A DNA stretch of 64,000 nucleotides, from assembly GCA_013146195.2 (NCBI GenBank), contig CM028379.1:162222437-162286436 (forward strand), given 5' to 3'. How positions within the stretch are numbered: position 1 is the stretch's first letter; each line of letters begins with the position of its first letter. The stretch is from Codonopsis lanceolata (taxonomy: Eukaryota > Streptophyta > Magnoliopsida > Asterales > Campanulaceae). Below are positions 1-12,616 of the stretch, piece after piece. The notes beneath the pieces were generated by a model that worked only from the letters and a program-made list of their open reading frames with translations, was not told where the DNA came from and did no database searches. A program made the position numbers and the translations under genes.

Positions 1-647
1 AGCCGATCTTGTTCCGCCTTTTCTTGCCGTTTCTCCTCCTCCCTCCTCCTCCCTTGGACACTACTCATCATATGTACAAACCGTATGCTGGCCGACTTGT
101 CTTGCGTAACGGATTGCAAATTCGAATCTAATGGATTGAATTAAAGAGTGAATTAGTGTCCCATCCGGTGTGAATTGTTGAAAATTGAGGACCAAATTAA
201 TGAGTTTTTAAATTATGGGATGGGAGCGGCAGACTTGCAGTGCAGTGCCAGTCATATAATGATAATGTAGTACTGTACAACACAACAGAGAAAGAGGAGA
301 GATAATTCTGATTTTCGATTCTTTGAGGCTGAGGGGTTAACTGAATGACGTGTTAGTGAGTCATGGAACCAATTACGCTGAACCAGCTGGCAAATATTCC
401 TATTTGTTACTTCCATGTGCCTTTTTCTAGTGGAGTAGAGTAATATCTACACGCGGCCGCTGACCGGGACGGGACCCATTGATTGATGAGCTGGATCCAA
501 CAAACACTATTTATTTATATTTACTGGGTTAATACCCGTATCAATATCATGCACCATTTTTATACAAAAAATTTAAGTTATACGGTATTACGGAGTACTT
601 TGTTTAAGTCGCATATTTCTCATTTTTTTTTTAACGGGGATGACCCA

Positions 648-651
<4 letters not shown>
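1..651. other. intergenic, no gene recognised
   Basis: AT-rich non-coding sequence. The first 60 bases are pyrimidine-rich on the plus strand. I see no conserved coding segment, tRNA or transposon end here. Confidence 0.5.

Positions 652-687
<36 letters not shown>
652..687. repeat. (AT)n microsatellite
   Basis: An almost perfect AT dinucleotide run of about 36 bases. It accounts for the Tyr-Ile repeats in any frame read through it. Confidence 0.95.
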
Positions 688-692
<5 letters not shown>

Positions 693-1098
693 AAATTTTT
701 TTTAGCATAAAGCTCTTTTTTTAAGAAGGTACGTATAAAAGGATAATACATGAATTTTTTAAATATAAAACTGTCACATGAACAGCTGGAGGGAAACAAA
801 ATTAGAGTTGCACGAACTCTATATTAATTCAAAAAATTAATTTTGTAGGTAGTATAATGTATGAAAATTAAATAGATAAGTTAAACGTAAAAAAAAATGA
901 ATTTAATTATAAAGTATTACATTAATAAAAAATATTACAAATTTTGAAATTTTTCTTTAAATAAAACATTGATTATTGAATCTGCTCTATTAATATCACT
1001 ATCGTCGACCTTCTCTCTTTTATTTTGATATAAATATTTTTTTTGTTATCACATTTTAAATCTAATGAAATGAACTACAAAATATTAGATAGACACAA

Positions 1099-1246
1099 GG
1101 CAAAAACTTAGGTAAGATGGTCTTACGAATATTTTTTGTAAAACGGATCACCTTTACCTGATACATTATGTATTGGTGGGTTGAACTGTGAATAAGCGGA
1201 GCTCCGTCTTACGATTTAAGATCCGTAAGACAACCTAGACCTACTC
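1099..1246. mobile_element. Mutator-like MITE, 148 bp
   Basis: The element begins with GGCAAAAACTTAGG and ends with ACCTAGACCTACTC. Its ends are degenerate inverted repeats that share a GTCTTACG core about 20 bases in. It is flanked by a perfect 9-bp direct repeat, TAGACACAA, at 1090-1098 and 1247-1255. A 9-bp target duplication with long inverted ends is the Mutator superfamily signature. The same core (GTCTTACGGATC, CTCCGTCTTAC) is found in the larger element at 18556-20096, so the two are probably one family. It has no coding capacity and must have been mobilised in trans. Confidence 0.75.
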
Positions 1247-1255
1247 TAGACACAA

Positions 1256-1905
1256 TCACTCCCATAAGTTTTGGAGTTGATTCCAATTTTACACTCCTCG
1301 TCTGAGCTCCCAAACAATAAATCCACAACAATCTCAGAAACTAACATCTTGTATTAGGTATATAACTATCTCTCTCCATATTTACAACTGAAATAAATCA
1401 TCATCAATTAATTTCCTACTTAAATAATGAAATGAGTTGTTAGCAAATAAAATTTTAGAGTCAAATCCTTCCATTTTTTGAATCTGACTTCGGCTTAATA
1501 CAAATAACTTTCTCTCTCTACTCTTTCTCTCTCTCTCTCTCACACGTTTAAATTTGTTCATCCTCTTGTGGTAGCCTGCTCATTAACCGTTTAATCATTA
1601 ACTCCCATGTCTACTCAAACTCCAAGGGAGTATTCAGATGGGGCTAATGGAGTGCTTACCCATGACGATTCTCAATTGAAAAATCAAAAGTGACATCTAG
1701 GAGAGGCTGAAGGAACTTGATCATAGTCTTTCAATATTGGCCATCAATGAAGGGATGACTCAAAAAGCATCTCGTCATCCATATTTTCCTCGAATTCTTG
1801 AAAAATAGTTGGTCACCTACAGCTCTTAAAACTAAGCATAACAATTAACAACATTTAATTTATTGCCAAAATAATTAAGGAGACAAAGGCGCATAGCCCC
1901 AAATA
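1256..1905. other. intergenic, no gene recognised
   Basis: Non-coding sequence with a CT-rich tract at about 1510-1545 and no recognisable coding segment. Base 1905 is the A just before the duplicated block that starts at 1906. Confidence 0.5.
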
Positions 1906-2284
1906 TAAAACAACATAAGATGGCAATATGCTAAATACAATTTGGAAAAGAAAATAAAGTTAAAAGATACATCACCAACTACCATTCTCAACAAACACCA
2001 TAATTTTCTTCATAATCACATTGCCTCATTTTAGCAATCTCAGCATGTGCTCACTCAAGACTTTTTAACTTTTCTGCAATGCCAACTCCCTATGGAAGTC
2101 TATCATCATCTTCTCCAGTTCAATTATTTGATGTCTCTTACTACTCTCATCTTCTCATATACCTCACTGAATTTTGTACATAGAACCTGCAAGCAATTTC
2201 AACAAACCAACTACAACAAGATATCCACATAATTAATAAAAAAGAGGGTGAGATCACAACGAATCAAAAACAATTTGTTAACTT
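1906..2284. repeat. 379-bp duplicated block, left copy
   Basis: Nearly identical to 16954-17331 in the same orientation. The 61-codon open frame inside it (2047-2232, repeated at 17095-17280) has the same translation in both copies but resembles nothing I know, and is probably not a gene. The left boundary matters: this copy reads A then TAAAACAAC without interruption, while the right copy is preceded by a Helitron-like CTAG end. This copy therefore looks like the unoccupied form of that insertion site. Confidence 0.85.
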
Positions 2285-2705
2285 GAACTTAATTGATGAT
2301 TTTAAACCTTAGGATCAGCAAAGTTGGAGGTCGAAGTTGGACACTCGAGTCAAGATTTCTAGAGATGTAAGTATATTTCTATTTAAATGTTTGCTATGAG
2401 TGTCATGTACTTGGAGTCACGAGTGTGGTCAGATAATGCCTCTGCTCCTTCCAGCTATGATATTTTTATTTGATTTATGTTAAATTGTAGAATCAACTAG
2501 ATATATGCCTAATTTTATTCCATATTCATACAAGTATTTGACCTTCGATGTCGCTCATGTACTCTAAGTTCTTAGCAAGCCCTAAGCTAAGTGGAAGATA
2601 AACCATAATGCACAATCAATTGTGTTGCTGTTGTCCAACTATTTCAATTAGTCGCCTAAATGATTTCACTCATGATAGCCCATATTGATAAAAATACACG
2701 TGATC

Positions 2706-3098
2706 TGATAATTTTGATCTTATTGAAAATTTCTGTCTTCTTGACAGATTACAATTCATTGATCATTCTTGATCAATGAGAAAGACTCACTTATACAACC
2801 CTTAATCCTTCCTTCTAATCTATCGAAATTTTTTTATTTCTCTATATCTTACAAAGGAGAGATCGCAGCCTATATATATATAACTACTATAACTAACAGC
2901 TTCCTAAAATTACACACGCTACCCCTGAAGAAAGACAAAGATACACATAACAGAAACTGACAGAGATAACTATGAACTAATTACACCCGACACCCTTAAG
3001 CTTTAATAACTGACTTCATTTGTCTTTCTTCTTGCCTTTGTTTACTTTCCTTCTTCTTCTTCCCTCTTTGTCTTTGAGATTTAACTTGAACATCAACA
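2706..3098 (-). repeat. copia-1 3' LTR
   Basis: On the minus strand it runs from TGTTGATGTTCAAG (3098) to CAAAATTATCA (2706), with the usual TG...CA ends. A G-rich polypurine tract lies immediately inside (3099-3109). The 63-codon plus-strand frame at 2769-2960 is LTR sequence, not a gene. Confidence 0.93.
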
Positions 3099-6000
3099 CC
3101 CCCCCTCAAGATGAAAGTACAAAATAAGTTTTGAACTTGCAACTTGGTTAATAGATGGAAGAATTGAGGAGAAGGAAGAGCCTTGGTAAACAGATCAGCT
3201 GGCTGCTCACAAGAGGAAGTGTATTTGGTACATATGAGACCTTTTTGAATCATTTCCCTTACCAAATGACAATCCAAATCAATGTGCTTAGTTCTCTCAT
3301 GAAACACAGGATTTGCAGCTATATGAAGGGCAGATTTGTTGTCACAATACAGAGAAACAAGCAGAGTAGGATTGATTTGAAAATCCCTTTGCATGGATAC
3401 AAGCCACTTGATTTCACAACATGTATTTGCCATGCTTCACGTGATTCGCTCGCAGATGATCTGCTAATAGTGGACTGCTTCTTGCATTTCCAGGATATTA
3501 AGGAATTCCCCAGAAAAATACAATAACCAGTAAGGGATCTTCTTGTGATAGGACAAGCAGCCCAGTCTGAGTCACAATAAGCTGTAAGATGCAGAGAAGT
3601 GGAGCTGGAGAAGAACAGACCTTGACCAGGACTTCCCTTTATATATTTGACCAGTTTCAAAGCAGCTTCCCATTGATGTTCAAGAGGTTTTGCCATAAAT
3701 TGACTGAGAACTTGGACACTGTATGCAATATCAGGCCTGGTAATGGACAGGTAAAGCAGCCTTCCAACAAGTCTTCTATAAGATGCAGGATTGGCCAAAT
3801 CAAGACTTGAGATGGATGCCAGCCTGTGATTCTTTTCAATGGGAATAACTGCAGGCTTAGCATTTGAAAATCCCACATCTTTAATAATCTCCAAAGCATA
3901 TTTTCTTTGGTGAAGACAGATGCCTGACTTGTTTCTTGCAACTTCTAATCCAAGAAAGTATCTAAGTGATCCAAGATCTTTAACAAGAAATTTTGTCTTT
4001 AAGAATGCTTTGATTTGATCAACCTGATCTTTGTCATTTCCTGTAATAAGCAAATCATCTACATACACAAGGATAGCAGCAAATTTAGATTCAACAGTGT
4101 ATGTGAATAAAGAGTGGTCATTCTGGGACTGTTTGAATCCAAACTGCAAAAGTGTTGAGGAGAATTTTTCAAACCACTGTCTGGGGGCTTGTTTTAAACC
4201 ATAAAGGGATTTAGCAAGTTTGCAAACAATAGGAGATGAAGATGAGGACATATTATGGCAGTAGCCTGGAGGCAAGTCCATGTAAACTTCTTCAAGTAAG
4301 TCCCCATGCAAGAATGCATTAGAGACATCCATCTGGGATATAGGCCACCGTCGGCAAAGACTTATAGCAAGAAACATTCTTACTGAAGTCATTTTGGCAA
4401 CAGGGGAGAATGTTTCAAAGTAATCATCTCCTTCAATTTGAGTAAAACCCTTAGCAACAAGCCTAGCTTTGTATTTGTTTATGGTACCATCAGGATTATA
4501 TTTGATCCTAAATATCCATTTACAACCCACAGTCTTTTTGTGAGGAGGAAGAGTTTGAAGTGTCCATGTACCATTAACTTCTAAGGCTTGTAGTTCTTCA
4601 GACATAGCCTGACACCATAATGGATCTTGAACAACCTGTTGATAACTCTTTGGTTCATGTGAAGAGGATATGTTACAGGAGAAGTTTCTGTAAGAGTCAG
4701 ATAAATTGGAGTAATTACAGTACTTCTCTATGGGATAGGGAGAGATGAAATTTATAGAAGGCTGAGAAAAAGTGGAAGGTAAGCCTGTGTAGTCTTTAAA
4801 CTTGGCTGGAACAGCCTTGTGTCTTTGAGGTCTAGAGGGAATGGCAGTGGACTCAACAGAGGAATTTGGAATAGTGGTGGCAGATGTTTCAGTAGAAGGG
4901 TGAGAATTATTGATTTGATCATCAATTGGATTTTCAGTGTGAGCATTATTTGTCTCATCTATAATAGGGTTGTCAAAAGTTACATCTTTATTTAGAGTAA
5001 CTACATCACTGTCTTCTTCAAGACCAGTGTCAAAAATTTGTGATTTACTTGTATTATTTGGAAGAATAACATTGGGTGATTGAGTTTTAAAAGGGAATAT
5101 AGACTCATGGAATATGACATCTCTATTGTACAGAACCTGATGAGAATCAAGGCTGTACACTTTATAACCCTTTTTATTGCTAGGATAGCCAATGAAAACA
5201 CATCTTTGAGACCTAGGAGCAAACTTATCTCTATTGTGAGATAGGGTGGAAACATAGCACAGGCAGCCTAAGGTTCTAAGATGTTTGTAATTAGGAGAGG
5301 TTCCAAAGAGAATTTCATAAGGGGTTTTAAACTTTAAAACTGAATTAGGAACTCTATTTATAATATGAGTAGCAGTTAAAAGACAATCACCCCAAAATTT
5401 CTTTGGTAAACCAGCTTGGAACCTAAGGGCTCTGGCAAGTTCCAAGAGATGCCTGTGTTTCCTCTCAGCTCTTCCATTTTGCTGAGGGGTATCAACACAA
5501 GTACACTGGTGGAGAAGGCCTTGAGAAAGAAGAAGAGTGTCAACTCCATTGTTCAGAAATTCAGTCCCATTATCACTTCTTATATGCTTCACACTGGTTT
5601 TAAATTGATTTCTTACCATTTGAAAGAAATATTTCAGGGTTTGGCAAACTTGTGTTTTGTTTCTTAGTAGAAATGTCCAAGTAACCCTAGAACAATCATC
5701 AACAATGGTAAGAAAGGAAGAACAACCATCATATGTCAGTTTTCTGTAAGGTCCCCAAACATCACAAAGGTATAAGTCCAAAAGGTCGATCTGGGAGTCA
5801 CTTAGAGGGAAAGATTGTCTAGTTTGTCTGGCTAAGTGACACACATCACAGCAAATATTAGACATAGAGTTGAACTTCAAATCAAGAGAATAAATATGTT
5901 TCATAGAGTGAAGGGGAACATGACCAAGTCTGGTATGCTAGAGATACAATTTGTTCACAGACTCAGTGATAGCAAAGTAATTATTGGATTTACAAGTATT

Positions 6001-6375
6001 AGATTTGAAGGCATTATGACAGATAGTAGTGTTTTGCTGGAACTCATTAGCTTCAGATTGAAGTAGTTTGTAAAGACCACCAGAGTAACTACCAATCTTC
6101 TTGATTTTCAATTGAGCTTGGTCCTGAATAAAGCAAGAAGTGGCAGTAAAGATTAGGTTAAGACCAGTATCAGTGATTAATTTGCTTCCTGATATAAGGT
6201 TAAACTGAAAATCAGGAGCAAAAGACACATTTTTAAGCATAATACCATCAGATAAAATGACAGTTCCTTTGTGAGTTATAGAGGAAGCTTTGCCATTAGG
6301 AAGATGAATTAGGGTGCTTATGGGAACAGGATTAATCAAAGAATCAAAGGAGATGGTGATATGATCACTAGCTCA
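2996..6375 (-). pseudogene. copia-1 pol: protease end, integrase, reverse transcriptase, RNase H (degenerate)
   Basis: Domains follow the copia order. The protease active-site motif at about 6373 reads D-T-stop-A-S-D, a TGA replacing the usual glycine. The GAG-pre-integrase motif at 5938-5940 reads L-stop-H, a TAG where tryptophan is expected. Downstream, 5904-3319 is one open frame of 861 codons. It shows the integrase zinc-binding CDVC pair, the acidic triad (DVWGPY, SDNGTEF, GRAERKH), the reverse transcriptase core with KARLVAKG and YVDDLLITG, and the start of RNase H with CDSDWA. A frameshift at about 3436-3456 moves the last part of RNase H (CDNKSA, TKHIDL, ADLFTKAL) into the frame 3433-2996. 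The triad and the YVDD are intact, so decay appears limited. The frameshift falls on CTG/CAG-like triplets and may be a sequencing error. Confidence 0.93.
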
Positions 6376-7227
6376 TGTGTCAATAATCCAATCAAGACAA
6401 GAAGACTTCAGATTAGCAAGAGAAACAGGTTCAGGGATGTTAGTTTTCATACCTGACAGGTGTTCTTCAGGGACATCCATAATGGCAGTGGCAGTGCTCA
6501 TGTTTTTGGCATTGTTCAGGATAGTCATTAACTGCTGCAATTGTCCAGGAGTGAAGTGGCTGTTGTTGCTATCAGTTGGATCAGCCTTTTCTTTAGTTGC
6601 AGAATTTTTGGAGTGATCTTGGACAGAACTGTTGTTAACAGCAGTGAAGTTTTTGACCTTTCCTTTGTTCTTTGGCATCTTGTTGGGATCAGGCTTTGTC
6701 CCAAACAAAGGGTGCCACTCAGGATATCCAAGGATAAAGAAACACTTATCTTTACTGTGGGATTCTCCATGACAGTACTCACAAAAATTCTTAGCTTTGA
6801 TGTTAGGAGTTTGATAACTTGTTGTAGATCTGTTTTTGTTGAACTTGTTTCCAGAATTATTATTAACCTTTCCCATTAGAGCAGAAGACACATTATCAAA
6901 TCTAATGGTGTTGGTGTGTTGTCTTTGCCCCTCTTCTTGAACAAGCATGGACACGCCTTTAGAGAGGATGCAGAGAGGATGCATCCTAAGAATCTGACCT
7001 CTGACATCAGAATAATCATCAGCTAGACCCATAAGAAAACCAGTGAGTTTTGTAACTTGATCATACTCTTCTTTGGCAGTGTTACCACCACAGGTATAGT
7101 TACACAAACACTTAGGTATTTGGTGAAGATTTGTGAGTTCATCCCACAAGCTTCTGAATCTTGTAAAATAAGCATTGATACTAAGATTTCCTTGAGTACA
7201 CATCATAATGTTTTTCTGAATTTGGAA
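6373..7227 (-). pseudogene. copia-1 gag, C-terminal part with zinc knuckle
   Basis: This is the gag segment downstream of the nested insertion. It encodes a UBN2-type capsid region (FRSLWDEL, TKLTGFLMGL, RGQIL) and a CCHC zinc knuckle, CEYCHGESHSKDKC, in which the glycine usual before the histidine is serine. The frame continues into the protease and stops at 6373-6375. The capsid begins in the separate block 12162-12616, so the gene is split by 4.9 kb of foreign DNA. The first codons of the open frame above 7227 belong to the nested LTR, not to gag. Confidence 0.9.
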
Positions 7228-8306
7228 TGAAAGAACGCGATGCCACGGATTCTCGATATGGGACGATGTTGCTGTCAATGTTGCAGTGAATGTTGCAACA
7301 ATGACAGTAACAATGTGAACTGAAAGTGTAACACAGAAAATAGCAGCGAAAGTTTTGTTTTGTGATTTAAAATCAAACAGACTTAGTAAGACAGAAAATC
7401 ACACAAAAACAATCTACAAGAATCAATCTTGTAGATCAAGCCTCAAGGCAACAAACTATATTAAAAACAACACTGTTTTTGAACCTTAACAGTTAACACA
7501 AAATTCTCACAAGATATAGAATCTTGGAGAATCACAAAACCCACATAAACTACTAGAACAAACGTGGGAAGAAAGAACTCAAATACAGCTTCCAAAACAA
7601 CATACAAGAAGGAAGCACAAATCAGAACTTCAGGAAACACAAGGCTGTGTTCCTGAAGTTTAAACAACAGCAGCAGCAGCAGCAGATAGTCTTCGTGAAT
7701 GGGTTATTCTTCTCTTCTCTCAGGCTTGGCACACAAGACTTCAAATTATTTTTCTCTCACACAGTTCTTAGAATAATTTTCAACTAGAAGCTCTCGGCAC
7801 ACACCAGCTTTCTGCACAGAATCTGATTCTAGGCTCTTTCGGGTATCTGAATAATTTCTGAGTATAAGCTTCTCGGTGTACATCTCAACCAGGAAATCAC
7901 CTCTGTATATATAGCACACCAGCCTGTAGAACACGGCACAAGGAAACCAATTCCTACTAGGAAAGCGATTAACACAATATTAAGAAAGATTATGTTTCCT
8001 ATTAAGACTAAGATACATCAAATAACTAATTTATTTACATAAATCTAGTTACCAAAAATATGTTGCCTAAATCTTTTGAAAGATTTGAAAGTTCAAATCT
8101 TTTGAAAGATTTGAAAGATTTTCCTATAAAAAAATCAAAACCAATCTAATCTTTTGAAAGATTTTCCTATCAAAAATCAAAATCAATCTACCAAAAATAT
8201 TCTAAACAAAATCTAACACCTAAATAAAAAGACTAATTTAAAATCCTTCTTTGACCAAGAAAGGTGAAAGCAAGATAAAATAGGTCATGCCTATTTTACC
8301 CTTACA
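7228..8306 (-). repeat. copia-2 3' LTR, 1079 bp
   Basis: On the minus strand it runs from TGTAAGGGTAAAATAGG (8306) to CGTTCTTTCA (7228), with TG...CA ends. It contains CAG repeats near 7668-7684 and a TATA-like stretch near 7905-7915. It is 25 bases longer than its partner, because of small differences clustered at 7630-7940. Confidence 0.9.
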
Positions 8307-9549
8307 ATCTCCCCCTTTGTTGAACCTTTCTGGTCAAATCAAAATACAAGTGTTTATTCAACACCAATCAAATCACCTAACATGCATAGGTTAGAAAAAA
8401 CTCATCTCCCCTGAATTTGTGCAAGGGGTAAAATCAGAAACCATTACTAAGCACAATTCAGCCATTACTGAGCACAATTCAGAAAATATCACCATCACAA
8501 GAAACACTTGATCTCTCTCCCCCTATTTGACCGGAAAAGGAAGAGAGATAAAACATCTTTTTATGAATTCTCAAACATCAAAGATTTTGAAAAACACAAT
8601 AAAGTGTTCACCAAGATTTGATCACACCACTTAGCAAAAACTGAGCACATCATATCCAGATTCAAAACCTCTTAGTTTCCCACAAAAATTAGACATCCAC
8701 TAAATATTTTTCAACATGGAGATTTTCTGAAAATTGATTTGCACAGTTTGAGTTTAGGACAAAATTTCACCAAGCTGAATATCGATGCCAACAATGCATG
8801 TCCTAAAATGTTATGCCTAAAAACATGATGACTAAAAGCTAGGCAAAAGAAAAATTAAAAAAAAAATGCAATCACACACAAGTGATAAAGACCAGATCAA
8901 AAGATGTAGTTCCTAATGTTGCTGCATTGGGAGATGCATTCGCCAAAATTGTGATTTTATTTTCAATTGTGTTTTTTTTTTAATTTTCTCAACCAAATTT
9001 CTCTCCCAAGATCATAAAATTTTCACAACAAAAATCCATAGGTACTTTATTTCCCTAGGAATATAGCTCTACTTTATTTCAAGCTATAAAAGCATGCCAC
9101 TTGGAACCTTTCACACTATTTACCAAGGGAAGCAATTTTGCATTTTGATCAACCCATGAAATCCGAGGATTCATAGTCCCAAAAGAAAGGTGCTACAACC
9201 TTGTTCATAGGTAGCTCTTTTCCGTTAGGTAGCTTTCACACTTTTTCAATTAAGGGGAGTCAATTTTCTCAAGATCAACCCATGAGAACCTAAGTTCCAT
9301 AGTACCTTGACAAATTGCAGCATCCCAAAAATTTCAAAAGGTAGCTCTTTCCTTTGTGGACTTTAAACATACTTAAGAACTGGGAGAGAGATAGGAGAAT
9401 CATAACAATGAAATCACAACAGATTTTGAATGAAATTCCCAAGCAACCACAAGAGATACATACATGTGAGACAATTGATCTAGAGTGCCCTCTAAAAACA
9501 AAATGCAATCATGCCTATTTTTTTTTTTTTTTTGTTTTTTAATAATTAA
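8307..9549. other. copia-2 internal 3' non-coding region
   Basis: About 1.2 kb between the RNase H remnant and the 3' LTR, with no recognisable coding sequence. It has a poly-T/A run near 9521-9540. The short open frames at 9290-9542 overlap one another on both strands and look like chance. Confidence 0.6.
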
Positions 9550-10000
9550 CTAAGTGTAAAATCATATGGCACACAAAACACAAGAGATTTCCAAAGATTG
9601 AAAAATCTCTCAAAAACAAGACACTTGGCAAATATATCAACAAGATGATTTTCGGTCCCAACATGTTCAATGCAAACAATTTACATAATCAACCAAGTCT
9701 CTAAAAAAATGGTGTCTTATATTAATGTGATTAGTTCGAGAATAATGAACTGGATTTTTGTGCTAAGCAAAATGCATAGGTGTTATCAAAAAACAAGGTT
9801 AACACATCAATGTGAACACATAATCTTTGATCATTTGAAGCATCCATAAAAGATTTAAGGCTTCTCTCAAAAATATTTTGATAAGCATGCAAATTTTTGA
9901 GATTCAACCTTACTTCTTCTCCTTGTGTATACGCCATCATGAATATCACCTATTACTTGAGAGATTGGATGGTTTTTCTGAATCTTGCTTAAAATGTCAA
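9550..10000 (-). pseudogene. copia-2 pol remnant (RNase H end)
   Basis: Read on the minus strand in shifting frames. About 9990 has IQKNHP-type sequence, the stretch that precedes reverse transcriptase in Sirevirus pol genes. It passes almost directly to RNase H pieces (FDNT, RHHFFRDLVD) and the conserved tail like HLVDIFAK near 9610-9650. The reverse transcriptase is deleted. Several frameshifts and stops are present. A fragment only; no product expected. Confidence 0.65.
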
Positions 10001-10215
10001 TTTCTCGATCAAATCTGACTGATCATCTTCCCGATTTGAATCTGCTCCAGCGACTTCATTTCCGCCGGTTTCGTGGTCAATGTTTCTTCCGATGTTGCAA
10101 CATCCTAACAACATCCGAACAACATTGGGTGAAACATCCCGAATTTTTCCACCGAACCACTGCATCCGCCGAATCGACCGATCATGTGCAGATTTATCGG
10201 TTTCGATGCCGGTTC

Positions 10216-11050
10216 TCAAGATTTTGGAGGAGATTCATCATAGGACGGCTTAGAACCGTGACATATATCAAAGGGTTCACAATATTTGGACTTGCCTTTG
10301 TCATTACTACCCTTAGGAACCCACATCCGCTTAAAAACTTCGCTTTGATTTTTCTCGAGGATGAGATTTCGATACGACTTCGAATGAGACTTCCAATGTT
10401 GTTGCATTGGCTGTTTCATTCGATGTTGCATCTGATTTTTTGCCAAGAAAGCTTGCCTAACATCATCCTCATACATAGCCTTTTTCAGAAAACAAAATGG
10501 TTGAATATGACCAGGCTTATGACAAAAATGACACACAAAATTTTTCTTTCTTGATTTGGGTTTTTCAAAGATATTTGTATTTTGAAAATTTTGTGTGGGC
10601 TGTTTAGGTTCAGAAGTACCTTCACCCTCTCTCACAAACATCTTTGGTACAAAACCAATACCTGATTTACAAGACTTACCCGAATTGAGCATCTCATCCA
10701 TTTTTGTTGGCTTGAGTTCCATTTAGCCATGGTTTCATTGGCTTGAATGAGCCGTTTTTTAAACCTTCAATCTCCACATCCTTCTTGGTCAATGCACTCT
10801 CCATCCTTGTAATACACTCCTTCGTTTCTTCATTAGCCTTCTTTAACAAGTCATTTGCCTTTTAAGCAACTTAACTTGACAAACTCTCTTTTCCCAATCA
10901 TTGTACAACTCCTTATATGCATCCATCAAATCGATTCTCGATTCTCGCACCATCTTTAGAGACAGAAGAGTTAACGCAACAAAAGTCATTGTATAAACCT
11001 TTCTTCTTCAAAGTATTAGGACAAACAAAATTCTCAAATTGAGAATCCAT
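10216..11050 (-). pseudogene. copia-2 gag remnant: coiled coil and CCHC zinc knuckle
   Basis: Starts at ATG 11050-11048 (MDSQFENF), just downstream of the primer binding site. A charged, heptad-like stretch follows across several frames (about 10900-10740), then the open frame 10722-10216 with a clear zinc knuckle, CHFCHKPGHIQPFC, and the VPKG motif. Knuckle plus preceding coiled coil resembles the C-terminal gag of Sireviruses. The capsid region expected upstream is missing and the frame is broken at least twice, so this is not a functional gag. Confidence 0.65.
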
Positions 11051-11092
11051 CACGTCTTTAAACAGAATCGACTCTTAGTGATATCAAGAGGA

Positions 11093-11105
11093 GGCTCTGA
11101 TACCA
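11093..11105 (-). other. primer binding site of copia-2
   Basis: The minus strand reads TGGTATCAGAGCC, complementary to the 3' end of initiator methionine tRNA. It lies two bases inside the 5' LTR that ends at 11108. This fixes the orientation of the nested element. Confidence 0.9.
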
Positions 11106-11107
11106 AT

Positions 11108-12161
11108 TGAAAGAACGTGATGCCACGGATTCTCGATATGGGACGATGTTGCTGTCAATGTTGCAGTGAATGTTGCAACAATGACAGTAACAATGTGAAC
11201 TGAAAGTGTAACACATAAAATAGCAGCGGAAGTTTTGTTTTGTGATTTAAAATCAAACAGACTTAGTAAGACAGAAAATCACATTAAAAACAATCTACAA
11301 GAATCAATCTTGTAGATCAAGCCTCAAGGCAACAAACTATATTAAAAACAACACTGTTTTTGAACCTTAACAGTTAACACAAAATTCTCACAAGATATAG
11401 AATCTTGGAGAATCACAAAACCCACATAAACTACTAGAACAAACGTGGGAAGAAAGAACTCAAATACAGCTTCCAAAACAACATACAAGAAGGAAGCACA
11501 AATCAGAACTTCAGAAACACAAGGTCGTGTTCTCGAAGTTTAAACAACAAGCAGCAGCCAGATAGTCTTCGTGAATGGGTTATTCTTCTCTTCTCGTGCT
11601 TGGCACACAAGACTTCAAATTATTTTTCTCTCACACGCTTCTTAGAATAATTTTCAACTAGAAGCTCTCGGCACACCTTTTCGCATCCGATTCTAGGCTC
11701 TTTCGGTATCGAATAATTTCGAGTATAAGCTTCTCTGTACATCTCAACCAGAAATCACCTCACCTATATATAGCACACCAGTAGAACACGGCACAAGGAA
11801 ACCAATTCCTACTAGGAAAGCGATTAACACAATATTAAGAAAGATTATGTTTCCTATTAAGACTAAGATACATCAAATAACTAATTTATTTACATAAATC
11901 TAGTTACCAAAAATATGTTGCCTAAATCTTTTGAAAGATTTGAAAGTTCAAATCTTTTGAAAGATTTGAAAGATTTTCCTATAAAAAAATCAAAACCAAT
12001 CTAATCTTTTGAAAGATTTTCCTATCAAAAATCAAAATCAATCTACCAAAAATATTCTAAACAAAATCTAACACCTAAATAAAAAGACTAATTTAAAATC
12101 CTTCTTTGACCAAGAAAGGTGAAAGCAAGATAAAATAGGTCATGCCTATTTTACCCTTACA
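11108..12161 (-). repeat. copia-2 5' LTR, 1054 bp
   Basis: Partner of 7228-8306. The stretches 11108-11500 and 11800-12161 match the other copy almost base for base. Between them (about 11510-11800) there are many one- to few-base differences, nearly all at CTG, CAG or CCTG. That uneven distribution is not what random divergence would give. Confidence 0.9.
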
Positions 12162-12616
12162 TGGAAGATCTTAGGGGCATCATTTTGTGAGAATCTTGTA
12201 GATATATCATCCCAGATCTCACAAGCAGTTGAAATGTAGACAATACTTTGACGTATCTCAGGATTAACAGAATTAAGAAGCCAAGATACAACCATACTAT
12301 TGCATCTTGACCAAGCACTCTCATATTTAGAAGGAGGAAGAGGTTTCTTGCTAAGACCATTTATCATACCAAGCTTGTTCTTGGCAGACAAAGCAGTGCA
12401 AATGGAGATTTTCCATTGATTGTAATTGTTATCCGAAAGAGGTTCAGTCACAAGATTCATTCCAGGGTGGTCATTTGGATGAAGGTAAAGAGGATGGATG
12501 GAAGAAAGTTGGAGAGATGATTCAGGCAAATCATAATCATCAACAGTGGTGTTGGTGATTGATGATTTGTCTTTCTTCTCAACAATCGCATGATTATCAG
12601 ATGTTAAGTCTGACAT
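12162..12616 (-). pseudogene. copia-1 gag, N-terminal part
   Basis: Begins MSDLTSDNH at 12616, 120 bases inside the primer binding site. It has the usual copia capsid start, with HPNDHPGM, a NYNQW motif and KISICTAL, then WSRCNSMVVSWLLNSV and the ARF-type motif CEIWDDISTRFSQ. It ends at the insertion point of the nested element and resumes at 7227. The start methionine is the first in the frame and suits the family. Confidence 0.9.

Larger units (their letters stand above)
7228..12161 (-). mobile_element. nested non-autonomous copia (Sirevirus-like) element (copia-2)
   Basis: It is inserted in copia-1 gag with a perfect 5-bp duplication TGGAA (7223-7227 and 12162-12166). Two long LTRs (7228-8306 and 11108-12161) flank about 2.8 kb. 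On the minus strand the methionine-tRNA primer site is 11093-11105, two bases inside the 5' LTR, and a polypurine tract, AAAGGGGGAGAT, abuts the 3' LTR at 8307. The interior keeps a gag remnant with coiled-coil and zinc knuckle, a piece of the region before reverse transcriptase (IQKNHP), and the end of RNase H. Integrase and reverse transcriptase are gone, so it needed proteins from a relative. The long LTRs and gag layout suggest the Sirevirus group; that is an inference. Confidence 0.9.

Noticed and set aside
2047..2232. 61-codon open frame repeated identically at 17095-17280
   Set aside because: The identity reflects the recent 379-bp duplication, not selection; it matches no known protein.
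2769..2960. 63-codon open frame repeated at 12811-13002
   Set aside because: Both lie within the copia-1 LTRs on the strand opposite to the element.
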